Shown here: positions 6,660-13,941 of the stretch, in pieces | How positions within the stretch are numbered: position 1 is the first letter of the stretch | Layout of the letters: each line of letters starts with the position of its first letter | Virus record (IMG/VR): IMGVR_UViG_3300037882_000480 | Coordinates: 1-21,004 of that record | Length of the DNA stretch: 21,004 nt | Reading direction: 5' to 3' (one strand) | Source of the DNA: a virus | Program-made: the position numbers and the translations under genes | The notes under the pieces: generated by a model | Databases searched by the model: none | The model's input: only the letters and a program-made list of their open reading frames with translations | What the model was told of the DNA's origin: nothing

Positions 6660-8443
6660 TATTCTAGCTCGCTTTGGTATCTATTAAAAAGCCCTACTCC
6701 AATAGCCAACTTTGCTTTAGGGTCTCTTTCTAAAGTTTCTTCAATTTGTTTCTTTTCCAAGTCAGCAATAGGCGTTGAGATAATCTTTCCTTTCTTGTCA
6801 AGAACGTATAGCCCTTTATTATCTACCAACATAAGATTTTTGCCGTCTCTTGCATTAACCCAGCCACCGCCTACTTTAATTGCGTTCAAATATGCCTCTG
6901 GCGTGTAACCAGTTTCCGTAGTAATGTCATCGGTGTATATATCTGATAGCTTAATAGAGTCTATTTTATCTTCCAGCACGTCTTTAGCAGTCGCTTCAAA
7001 GAAATCATCTTCCGCTAGTGTAGCTGGAAGCATGAATTTGTGGTTTCCTATTTGCGTAATCGCAGAACCCTCTGTAAGCCAACCAGTTGCTTTATTCGTA
7101 GCTTGCTCAACATCGTAACCTTGTGTTATGTAATAAGCCGCTAAGTCTTGTACTTTCTGCCCAATAAACGCAGTATCCGCAGGGTCATTCTTGCCGCTAA
7201 TGTTTACTTCTAACCAACCTTTAGTTTTCTCTAAAGCGGCAGTCGTTACATCAGATATTTTTATACCTTCGCCCTTTGCAGTCAATATATCTTGCGCTAG
7301 CTTTTGCGGCTCAACTGGCTTACCTTGTGCATCTCTAAGTTTCCCCATGTCAAAGAACGATTGCACAGTTGCTTGGTCTGCGTCTTCTGTATTCATTAAC
7401 GTCATGGTAATTCTAGCGTTATTGTTAAGCCCATTCTTACTCAAATCATTCAAAGCATTTTGAGAGTAGTATCCGTAAGTTTGGTTTATATTCTGTAAAG
7501 CAGTTTCAAGTTCCGCAGGGTCTTTTATTTGGTTAATTTTAGTTGCCAGCAATTCAGCCTCTTTATTTGGAATAACTGAAGCATTTTCCTCGCTACCTTG
7601 CGCTTCTACAATTTGGTCTAAATCTAATCCTTGCTTTGCATAAAAGTTGGCAGGGTCTTCAATCTGCATTTTCAGCATTTTTAAGCCGTTAGTAACCGCC
7701 GCTCTTTCGCTTCTTTTAATCCCCCTATCAATAGTTTTGCTTAATTTTAGTCTATCTTCAACATTGATAGATGCGTCAAACTTCCCACTATCCAGCAAAC
7801 TCTTGGCTCTATACGGATTTTCACTAGCAACCGCACCCACAAACGCACTAGCCATTTCTGAGTCGTATGCGCCTAATATTTTGTTAGCTGTTACCTCACC
7901 AACTGCGCCGCTTGTTTTTGCAAACTCAACTAACTGCTGCCGTGAAGCCTCAAAATCTAAGATAGCATCTAAATCACCTTCGCCAGTTTTGCCATAATTA
8001 ACGCCATGTTGCATCATGAGCTGCTTGTTATTCTGCCCCATTGTGTCAATGCTAGTCAGCGTATTAATCTCAGCTTGCTTGTATCCCCAATTCTGCATCT
8101 GCAAATCAGAATTACCCTCAAGTGTTGCAGCTTGCGTGGAAAAATCATTTGCCCATAACGAGCCAATATCGCTGTTATACTTACCTAAAACCGCTTTGCG
8201 CTGTGATTTATACGCATCAATGGCTTTCTTATCAAATGGGTTAGCTTCATTCTTAATACGAAAATCAGTATCCAGCTTGGCAATTTCTAACTGAGCCGCA
8301 GATAAACCCTCAGCAACCTTTGCTTTCTGGCTCATGTCTACAATTTTTTGCCCCATTTCGCCAGCAGCAATTAGCTCCTGCCCTGCAAGTTTGCCTTGAA
8401 CCTGAGTTACATCACGAAAGTTTGATAAATCTCTGTTAGCCAT
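6659..8443 (-). CDS. Internal virion protein, T7 gp15-like
   Basis: The 594-aa protein starts with ATG at 8443-8441, directly after the TAA of the preceding gene, with a weak SD (GGGG) inside that gene's last codons. It is long, charged, mainly alpha-helical and soluble. It begins MANRDLSNFRDVTQVQGKLA, followed by helical segments rich in Gln, Ala and Lys, and shows no membrane segment or enzyme motif. Size (T7 gp15 is 747 aa), composition and position between a gp14-like and a gp16-like gene support an ejection-channel protein that forms part of the inner core and leaves the particle with the DNA. The stop TAA shares one base with the ATG of the next gene, so the ejection proteins are probably made by coupled translation in related amounts. 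Confidence 0.7.
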   Translation of the reverse strand: MANRDLSNFRDVTQVQGKLAGQELIAAGEMGQKIVDMSQKAKVAEGLSAAQLEIAKLDTDFRIKNEANPFDKKAIDAYKSQRKAVLGKYNSDIGSLWANDFSTQAATLEGNSDLQMQNWGYKQAEINTLTSIDTMGQNNKQLMMQHGVNYGKTGEGDLDAILDFEASRQQLVEFAKTSGAVGEVTANKILGAYDSEMASAFVGAVASENPYRAKSLLDSGKFDASINVEDRLKLSKTIDRGIKRSERAAVTNGLKMLKMQIEDPANFYAKQGLDLDQIVEAQGSEENASVIPNKEAELLATKINQIKDPAELETALQNINQTYGYYSQNALNDLSKNGLNNNARITMTLMNTEDADQATVQSFFDMGKLRDAQGKPVEPQKLAQDILTAKGEGIKISDVTTAALEKTKGWLEVNISGKNDPADTAFIGQKVQDLAAYYITQGYDVEQATNKATGWLTEGSAITQIGNHKFMLPATLAEDDFFEATAKDVLEDKIDSIKLSDIYTDDITTETGYTPEAYLNAIKVGGGWVNARDGKNLMLVDNKGLYVLDKKGKIISTPIADLEKKQIEETLERDPKAKLAIGVGLFNRYQSELE

Positions 8444-8869
8444 TTAGAACCCCAATGGTTGATATGGACCAGTAGGGCTTGAACTAAACCCACTTCCCAA
8501 TGTTTGCCCAAAAGAATTTGCTGAGAACCCTGCGCCTTGTGAAGCGCCAAATCCACCCATTGCAGCCATACCCACGCTACTTGCAATGCCGCTTACTGCG
8601 CTGTTAAATGCGCTGCTCATGACATTCCTTGAACGTGTATTTGCATTTTTAATAATCTGCTCAGTATCTGCAATACCCACGTTAAACGTATCGCTAATTG
8701 CTGCGCTTGGTGTGCCTTCTAATTCTAAACCAGATTGTAGGAATGAGCTTTTTATCCTTGCAGCTTTAATGCGAGTTTCTCGTGCTTTATTCGCAGCGTT
8801 AAGCGCACCCTCTTGAGTGATAGCCTTAGCTTCCGCTTTGGCTTGCTTTGCTTGTCCTATAGCTGACAA
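8444..8869 (-). CDS. Small internal virion protein, T7 gp14-like, start uncertain
   Basis: The 141-aa form given here starts at TTG 8869-8867 because the frame has no ATG or GTG near its 5' end. The protein begins with an Ala/Lys/Gln-rich helix (QAKQAKAEAKAITQEGALNA), followed by a helical core and a Gly/Ser/Phe-rich C-terminal tail (residues 100-141). This matches the usual build of the small ejection protein at this position. The frame stays open upstream to 8929. The extra codons encode a hydrophobic stretch, NFFTALFIGFQLLSAIG, of the kind often found at the N-terminus of gp14-like proteins. A strong SD, GGAGG, lies at 8912-8908, before those codons. The true protein may therefore be 10-14 residues longer and start at a non-standard codon. 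It overlaps no other gene. Confidence 0.7.
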   Translation of the reverse strand: MSAIGQAKQAKAEAKAITQEGALNAANKARETRIKAARIKSSFLQSGLELEGTPSAAISDTFNVGIADTEQIIKNANTRSRNVMSSAFNSAVSGIASSVGMAAMGGFGASQGAGFSANSFGQTLGSGFSSSPTGPYQPLGF

Positions 8870-8907
8870 CAGTTGAAAACCTATGAATAAAGCTGTAAAG
8901 AAGTTCG

Positions 8908-8912
8908 CCTCC
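8908..8912 (-). promoter_or_regulatory. Strong SD (GGAGG) not matched to a usual start codon
   Basis: GGAGG follows the stop of the tail tubular protein B gene by one base. No ATG, GTG or TTG lies within the usual 5-13 nt in any frame. The first accepted start in the gp14-like frame is TTG at 8869, 38 nt away. ATA at 8884 and CTG at 8872 are in frame but atypical. Confidence 0.6.
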
Positions 8913-8913
8913 G

Positions 8914-11187
8914 TTATCCTGTTGTTACGCTATGGTTAGCTTCTATAATAACACTTGTTACAAAGAATGGCAAAGGCAAATCTTGCACCAAGTAAAACTG
9001 TTTATCAATCTCGTGTTTATCTAAAAATGGCAGCGTTTCTGTGCCGTCTAATGGCAATGCTGGCAGATAGTTTATGTCGCCTTGCTGCAATTTTTGTATA
9101 TCTTTCAGCGCATAGAAATCAGTACCGAACTTCCCGCCCAAACTTGTTGTAGTGCGGATAGATAATCTATTCAACGCTTTGAATGTAGCTTGAGTATTGT
9201 ACTGCTGGATAACAAAGCCAAGCACAAAGCTTTTTACAATGCCAGTATATCCATAGCCCACAACCGCATGAGTTACTTGCCTATCTAGCGCAATAGCTCC
9301 GCCACTCACAACTGCAGTACCATAATAACCGCCGTCAGCAACAACGCTCAAAGTCTGTCCATTATATGCACTTGCAAGCCCTGATATGGTTGAGAATGTC
9401 AAATACCAATTAGTATAAGTATTCACAGTCGGAGTTTGTAGAACTGTAACAGTTACCACAGTTCCACTTGTATATCCTGTAATTTCAAACCGCCCTGACT
9501 CATAACCAGTTAGTGTTTTATAAACAATATGCTTGCCAATATCGCCCGCTGAAAACACGCTTGATGTGGCTGTTATGGTATTCGTACCATTGAATGTGAT
9601 TGAGTTGCTTTTCAAATTGCTGATAATCTGAGCGTTATCAAGGTAAATACACTCTTTTAGCTGTTCAGCTCTCATGCGGTAATATGCAGCTTTATCTGCC
9701 GCTTTCGTTGTGGATAGGTATTCTTCGGGTTTAACAAACTCAACAGTTTGTGCCTCACGCTCAATGTAATATACTCCATTTCGTAGCGATAAAACAAATA
9801 TTTGCGGGTTGCCGTCATTGTCAGTTATTTGTGCAATATCTTCAAAGCTGCCGCTAGTTGTGTGATTATGCCAGCCAGCAATATTCTCATCAGCATTAAA
9901 GTTGAGGGTTTGGATTGAGCCATTGCCATTGAGAGAATAGATAAAATCCTCCTTATCCCGCTTGTATCTTAATTTCTCAAGCCCGCCCTTTGTTATCTCA
10001 TATGCAAGTAGGTTAGCATCTTTGGCTTTAAACGTTTCAGTCAATAAGTCATAAGAGAAATACAACATACGCCGCTTAATAATATCCATATAGAATATCA
10101 ATCCGTCTTTCGTAACTGGGTATACATCGCTCGCAGGATTAGCCGAAGTCAGAATAGTATCAATGCTTTCAGCCGTGATAGATTTACCCACCTCGCCGCC
10201 ATTAATCGCAACAATGCCGTCAGCACTTCCAGCAATTAAGCTATTCTCACCAGCAAATAACCAAAGTATTTCTTGGCTAATATCTGCTAGTGTAAACTGC
10301 AAAGCACTTGTTGCTAACACGCTTGTCGGTATTTTGAACCTATCATACTCACTATCTTCTGAACCCCAGATAGTAGTTATCTTCGTTGCAGATGCGCCGT
10401 AATAGAGCTTAGCGCCATAATAAAGAGCAAGATTAGGATAGGAAGCTGTCGCCACCTTCTCTGCCGTTCCAGCGCTTGTATAGGCTGTAAAATCCCTTGT
10501 GTCTAGACTCACAGTTACATTATTAGCATCAACCACAGAAACCACGCCAACTGTGTAGTCGTTAATCTCAGTCATTCCGCTAACGCCAGTTACCTTGAAA
10601 CTATCGCCAGCCACATATCCATGCGCTGCAATAGTTATCTGAGCTTTTAACGCTTTCGTGATAGCGGTAATTGTTTTGCTAGCATCATACGTTAAATTAA
10701 ATGGATTATCCTTTAAGCTAGTAACTACCAACTCAAAGTTATCTGCTGCCAGCCTGCGTAATGAGCGAGGCGCATAACTCTTATGCGTTATCTGCATAGC
10801 ATCATCATTCTGCGTATATTGCTTTCTGCGGGCTATTTCCTTTATTTGCGCCAGCGTGTAAGGTGTTGCAACTTCAAGAGGTGAACCACCACTTAAAACC
10901 CAGCCAAAGTTACCGCTCCCGTCATAAGATAGAAAACGAAACTTATTCGCATATCCTACCACAATATAATTTTGTGAAACTGAAAACTTAAATTCAATAA
11001 AAGCGCAATCTTGAAATACAAGCATTTGCTCATATGCTGTGCGATAGAACGTATTGCCTTTGAAATTAGTTTTGAAGTTACGCACAATCTCTGCGCTGGT
11101 GTTGTAAATCGGCAAATCAAATCTGCCGTTCATATCTCTATCAACTTGTCCCTTAGCAAAGTTTACATATGAGCTTACTATCTTCAT
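8914..11187 (-). CDS. Tail tubular protein B (T7 gp12-like nozzle protein)
   Basis: The 757-aa protein starts in an ATGA overlap with the stop of tail tubular protein A and has no clear SD of its own, so it is probably translated by coupling. Length is close to T7 gp12 (794 aa). It is beta-rich throughout. The first residues (MKIVSSYVNFAKGQVDRDMNGRFDLPIY) contain the 'F..Gq...d..gR.Dl..Y' pattern usual at the start of gp12-type nozzle proteins, followed by NFKTNFKGNTFYRTAYE. Near residues 110-130 it has RRKQYTQNDDAMQITHKSYAPR, a version of the 'QsaD.m.ithp..aPr.L' phrase typical of the family. The nozzle forms the distal tail tube below gp11 and contacts the fibres. The order gp11-gp12 matches T7. 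Confidence 0.9.
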   Translation of the reverse strand: MKIVSSYVNFAKGQVDRDMNGRFDLPIYNTSAEIVRNFKTNFKGNTFYRTAYEQMLVFQDCAFIEFKFSVSQNYIVVGYANKFRFLSYDGSGNFGWVLSGGSPLEVATPYTLAQIKEIARRKQYTQNDDAMQITHKSYAPRSLRRLAADNFELVVTSLKDNPFNLTYDASKTITAITKALKAQITIAAHGYVAGDSFKVTGVSGMTEINDYTVGVVSVVDANNVTVSLDTRDFTAYTSAGTAEKVATASYPNLALYYGAKLYYGASATKITTIWGSEDSEYDRFKIPTSVLATSALQFTLADISQEILWLFAGENSLIAGSADGIVAINGGEVGKSITAESIDTILTSANPASDVYPVTKDGLIFYMDIIKRRMLYFSYDLLTETFKAKDANLLAYEITKGGLEKLRYKRDKEDFIYSLNGNGSIQTLNFNADENIAGWHNHTTSGSFEDIAQITDNDGNPQIFVLSLRNGVYYIEREAQTVEFVKPEEYLSTTKAADKAAYYRMRAEQLKECIYLDNAQIISNLKSNSITFNGTNTITATSSVFSAGDIGKHIVYKTLTGYESGRFEITGYTSGTVVTVTVLQTPTVNTYTNWYLTFSTISGLASAYNGQTLSVVADGGYYGTAVVSGGAIALDRQVTHAVVGYGYTGIVKSFVLGFVIQQYNTQATFKALNRLSIRTTTSLGGKFGTDFYALKDIQKLQQGDINYLPALPLDGTETLPFLDKHEIDKQFYLVQDLPLPFFVTSVIIEANHSVTTG

Positions 11188-11819
11188 TTTTTAACTGGCA
11201 ATGAGGTTAAGTTTGTATATCTCGCCTGCTTAAAACGTGATTCGCTTACCCTAACTGGTCTATTTTCCTGTGCGTTTAATGCGCTATGTCCCGCCATAGC
11301 CTTTATTGCTCTCGCATCTGCAAGCTGTGCTGCTTCTGCATTCTGTGTTACGTTCATAGCCACCGCCGCCGCTAATTGCTGGCTGAATAAATTAATAAAA
11401 TCAGGTGTGTATTTGCTTACATCAATCTCATCAAACACAAACCTAATGGGCAAGCCTTCGTCAGCGTCAGTATCTGTCCATATTTTTAGATTACCATTAG
11501 CATCTGCCTCAACAACATAGTTGTTTTCTTTATTTGAAATCTCACCAATACCCAATAACTTTAAACAATCTTGTGGATATTCATAATAAAAACCATAACC
11601 AAATGCAGGATTAGAACCTTCTTTAGCTAGTAGCCTGCGTCTTAGCGCAAAATTAGGTAATGTTTTCCGCAATAAGTCTTGGCGGATAATGTCGTAATGA
11701 ACTGCAAATGCAATCTCAATGTCTTCAACTGGCGTTTCAATGTCATTGACTGTGCCGTTGCTGCCTAAATGTGCTAGGGCTAAATTACAAATCTGATTTT
11801 TGCTAGTATAATACGCCAT
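11184..11819 (-). CDS. Tail tubular protein A (T7 gp11-like gatekeeper/adaptor)
   Basis: The 211-aa product starts with ATG at 11819, after the terminator and a GGGG SD 8 nt upstream. T7 gp11 is 196 aa. The family signature is clear: ICNLALAHLGSNGTVNDIETP near the N-terminus, then HYDIIRQDLLRKTLPNFALRR and a YEYPQDCLKLLGI phrase. These are the conserved helix, W/Y-P and KLL patterns of gp11-type adaptor proteins that sit between portal and nozzle as a ring of twelve in T7. The C-terminal tail is basic. It is the first gene after the terminator and overlaps the next gene by four bases. Confidence 0.92.
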   Translation of the reverse strand: MAYYTSKNQICNLALAHLGSNGTVNDIETPVEDIEIAFAVHYDIIRQDLLRKTLPNFALRRRLLAKEGSNPAFGYGFYYEYPQDCLKLLGIGEISNKENNYVVEADANGNLKIWTDTDADEGLPIRFVFDEIDVSKYTPDFINLFSQQLAAAVAMNVTQNAEAAQLADARAIKAMAGHSALNAQENRPVRVSESRFKQARYTNLTSLPVKK

Positions 11820-11834
11820 TTATAACCCCGCAGT

Positions 11835-11867
11835 AAAAGGGGAGTAAGCGGGCAGTGCCTACTCCCC
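11835..11867 (-). terminator. Intrinsic terminator between capsid and tail genes
   Basis: On the minus strand the arm GGGGAGTAGGC (11867-11857) pairs with GCTTACTCCCC (11849-11839) in an 11-bp stem with one G-U pair and a 7-nt loop (11856-11850). Four U's follow at 11838-11835. It lies 8 nt after the stop of the 169-aa gene and before tail tubular protein A. The short U-tract suggests partial termination, as T7 Tphi is partial, so tail genes would be transcribed at a reduced level. Confidence 0.85.
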
Positions 11868-11874
11868 AGTTCTA

Positions 11875-12384
11875 CTATTTTGTAGTAGCTTCTTCAAGTA
11901 CAACTTCAAGTTTTAGAACTTCTGAGGTTGCTGTTGATGCTGTCTTGATTAGCAAACCTAGATACACGCCGCCAACTGGTTGTTCTTCAATTGTTTTACC
12001 AAGCAAAGTTCCGATGTTGTCGTCACGGTCTAGAGATGTATTCAATGTACCTAGCAATTCACGATATGTTAAAGCTGACGCAAGAGTTACGCCGTCCCAA
12101 AGAATATCTGGGTCAATATCATCAAAAGTGCCGTCATCATTTTGCTTGTAAAAGCCCAAATCATTGTCTGTTGCTGATGTCAAAGCTGGTGTAGCTCCGA
12201 TAATAGCCGCAACTTTTGTGTCGTAAGACATTGGACCTGCTAGAATGTGAAGGCGATTAGTACCCTCACCTGTAACGATAGTTTTTTCGTAAAAAACAGA
12301 GCGCAATTTCTTGCCTACTGAGTTTGCTGGATTGTTCGGATATTCCGTAAATCCATTGCTTCTAATTCCTGTAAAAGTAGCCAT
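11875..12384 (-). CDS. Structural protein downstream of the major capsid gene (169 aa)
   Basis: ATG at 12384 has an AAGGA SD 9 nt upstream. The 169-aa protein is soluble, has no membrane segment or catalytic motif, and is acidic in the middle (residues 92-110: FYKQNDDGTFDDIDPDILWDG) with a beta-rich, acidic C-terminus. I do not recognise the family. It lies between the capsid/153-aa genes and the terminator, so it belongs to the unit likely to be transcribed most strongly. That suggests an abundant virion component such as a head decoration or head completion protein. This is inference from position. Confidence 0.75.
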   Translation of the reverse strand: MATFTGIRSNGFTEYPNNPANSVGKKLRSVFYEKTIVTGEGTNRLHILAGPMSYDTKVAAIIGATPALTSATDNDLGFYKQNDDGTFDDIDPDILWDGVTLASALTYRELLGTLNTSLDRDDNIGTLLGKTIEEQPVGGVYLGLLIKTASTATSEVLKLEVVLEEATTK

Positions 12385-12410
12385 AATATTTATTCCTTAT
12401 TGTTTAATTG

Positions 12411-12872
12411 TTATACTGTTGCTGAGAATGGAGTTACCGCAATACCAGATGCAACGCCGTGCATTGATACTTGCCATAGACCAGTTGCCACGTCTGTCAA
12501 TTCTACATATGTACCTCTCAAACCTGCGGAGGTTGAGCCATTCATAGTAATAGTATCAGATGTTGCTGCTGTACCTACAGATGCAGATGTACCGCCAGAC
12601 GAGCCCATTGTTGCAACGCCACCCATAATGTCAGTTGAATTAGCAACTTTGATTATGTAGTTATTGCTTGTTACAGAAGTATCTACCACAAAACGATAAA
12701 TATCTCCTGTCCCCGCTGAAGCTGGCAACGTAGCTGTTAAGCCAGCCGCTGCTCTCAACACAATGATTTTGTCCTCATGCAAAGTTTTAGAAACAGTCAG
12801 AGATGCAGTTGCTGGAACTAGCCTTCCCTTCCCTTCTAACACTTCAATTCTTGTTAATTGTGGTTTAGACAT
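12411..12872 (-). CDS. Putative capsid decoration or head fibre protein (153 aa)
   Basis: ATG at 12872 has an AAGGGG SD 4 nt upstream and lies 11 nt after the major capsid stop. The 153-aa protein is rich in Thr, Ser, Ala and Gly and has few charged residues after residue 45. The central pattern LRAAAGLTATLPASAGTGDI, then YRFVVDTSVTSNNYIIKVAN, is a beta-strand arrangement that I associate with small phage proteins encoded next to capsid genes and with heads of fibre proteins. Decoration of the capsid is the best guess from its place immediately behind the capsid gene. No signal peptide is visible. Confidence 0.75.
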   Translation of the reverse strand: MSKPQLTRIEVLEGKGRLVPATASLTVSKTLHEDKIIVLRAAAGLTATLPASAGTGDIYRFVVDTSVTSNNYIIKVANSTDIMGGVATMGSSGGTSASVGTAATSDTITMNGSTSAGLRGTYVELTDVATGLWQVSMHGVASGIAVTPFSATV

Positions 12873-12883
12873 AAATCCCCTTA

Positions 12884-13801
12884 TTACATTGTTGTTGAGA
12901 TAACTTGAACTTTAGCACCTTCCAAGCGCATTGCGTTCAACCATAGGTCAATTGTAATGTCTTTAGAGTTTACTTTGTTTGGGTTATCAGTTACTGACAA
13001 ATCGCCAATTTCCATTGCAACTTCAATAGATTGAGGAGCTAAAACAATACATTTGCGTGTTGTTGTTGCTTCTGGCAAATAAGGATTAGCAACTTGTGCG
13101 CCACCCGTTACAGAACCAGCAAAGCGAACTAGGTCATACATACCCGCTTTTCTGATACCATTTTCAACAGCACCTTTGTTTACATAATCATTGCTGATGA
13201 ATTGGTCTTCACCCATTAGGTCTGTCCACTCTTTACCAGTAACTGCCACGATAGCCCCCATTTCTTCAACTTCGTTGTTGATGAAGTTTTGAGTAACTTC
13301 TAGCATTTTTTCGTAAGTCAAGCCAGCAGTCGCATCAACAGTAATAACGCCGTCTGTCGCAGCAGAAATGCTTGAAGGTGTGCCGTCTGGCTTACCTACT
13401 AGCACCGCACCTGTCGCAGCAGAAGCAATTACTCGGTCAATTTGACGCTCTTTAGCAGCAACTAATTGTGCCACCAAATCACTTGTTGGGTCATTCAAAA
13501 GCTCATTAATGTCATGCTTTGCGTCAATAGTTAGCGTTGAAGTAAAACGACGCTTTGTGTATTGGCGATTATCAATAGCATAATCAATGTAGTTTTTGTC
13601 TGGGTTACGTCCAGCAACTTCTGTTAGCTCAATGCGCCCCATGCGTCCAGTCATGAACGTTTTACCTTTTGGGTCACGATAAGTAACAGCAGATGTGCTG
13701 CCAAGTTTAGAGGTTGTTTGTTGGGCTAGTTTATAAAAAGCCTCTTTGAATGTAAGCAATGCACCTGAGTCAATGCTTGGTTGATATGTGTTTGATGCCA
13801 T
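12884..13801 (-). CDS. Major capsid protein
   Basis: ATG at 13801 has an AAAGG SD 7 nt upstream and follows the longest leader in the window. The 305-aa protein begins MASNTYQPSIDSGALLTFKE and contains GRMGRIELTEVAGRNPDKNY, then RRFTSTLTIDAKHDINELLNDP. This lay-out (N-arm, long helix with repeated Gln, strand-rich E-loop region, then a DLV..L...K..QIDR helix) fits the non-T7 branch of podovirus HK97-fold capsid proteins. The middle helix EKMLEVTQNFINNEVEEMG and the phrase KCIVLAPQSIEVAMEIGDLSV near the C-terminus also fit that fold. Position after the scaffold-like and portal genes agrees. T7 gp10A is 345 aa. Confidence 0.85.
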   Translation of the reverse strand: MASNTYQPSIDSGALLTFKEAFYKLAQQTTSKLGSTSAVTYRDPKGKTFMTGRMGRIELTEVAGRNPDKNYIDYAIDNRQYTKRRFTSTLTIDAKHDINELLNDPTSDLVAQLVAAKERQIDRVIASAATGAVLVGKPDGTPSSISAATDGVITVDATAGLTYEKMLEVTQNFINNEVEEMGAIVAVTGKEWTDLMGEDQFISNDYVNKGAVENGIRKAGMYDLVRFAGSVTGGAQVANPYLPEATTTRKCIVLAPQSIEVAMEIGDLSVTDNPNKVNSKDITIDLWLNAMRLEGAKVQVISTTM

Positions 13802-13841
13802 GATTGTACCTTTGTTAAATTGTTAAACTGAATTGTTTATG

Positions 13842-13859
13842 ATTTTAACGAAAGGTGTC
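13842..13859 (-). repeat. Copy A of GACACCT-N4-TTAAAAT motif in the capsid leader
   Basis: On the minus strand the copy reads GACACCT, four unrelated bases, then TTAAAAT. Thirteen of fourteen fixed positions agree with copy B, 67 bases upstream in transcription order. By eye I found no third GGTGTC/GACACC core elsewhere in the window. Tandem promoters or operators are possible. Confidence 0.55.
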
Positions 13860-13874
13860 CTGCATCAGGGCTTT

Positions 13875-13897
13875 CTAAGCATTATTCGGCTGCCTAG
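13875..13897 (-). other. Hairpin in the capsid leader RNA
   Basis: On the minus strand CTAGGCA (13897-13891) pairs with TGCTTAG (13881-13875). The stem has seven pairs, one of them G-U, and a 9-nt loop. It is not followed by a U-tract, so it is not an intrinsic terminator. It could be an mRNA-processing or stability element ahead of the capsid gene. Confidence 0.5.
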
Positions 13898-13908
13898 CTC
13901 AGTTGGCT

Positions 13909-13926
13909 ATATTAAATATAGGTGTC
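13909..13926 (-). repeat. Copy B of GACACCT-N4-TTAATAT motif in the capsid leader
   Basis: On the minus strand the copy reads GACACCT, ATAT, then TTAATAT. It is preceded by TT, so that TTGACA is formed, but no matching -10 element follows at normal spacing. The spacing inside the motif is identical in both copies. Confidence 0.55.
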
Positions 13927-13941
13927 AACATCAACACTATA

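Larger units (their letters stand above)
13802..13941 (-). promoter_or_regulatory. Leader region of the major capsid gene
   Basis: This 140-nt gap is the longest non-coding stretch inside the window. It holds two copies of a GACACCT-N4-TTAA(A/T)AT motif and one hairpin, listed separately, and ends with the capsid SD. A TTGACA at 13928-13923 has no good -10 at 16-18 nt. A weak TTGATG / 17 nt / TATAGC pair overlaps the upstream motif. No ORF with an SD fills the gap. Confidence 0.55.

Noticed and set aside
13888-13912. tRNA D-arm-like sequence on the plus strand (GCCTAGCTCAGTTGG)
   Set aside because: No D-stem partner, no T-loop consensus, and no acceptor stem can be paired, so there is no tRNA. 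A remnant or attachment site is possible but has no other support.
13906-13928. TTGACA upstream of the capsid gene as a sigma-70 promoter
   Set aside because: At spacings of 16 to 18 nt there is no sequence resembling TATAAT. It is better described as part of the repeated motif.
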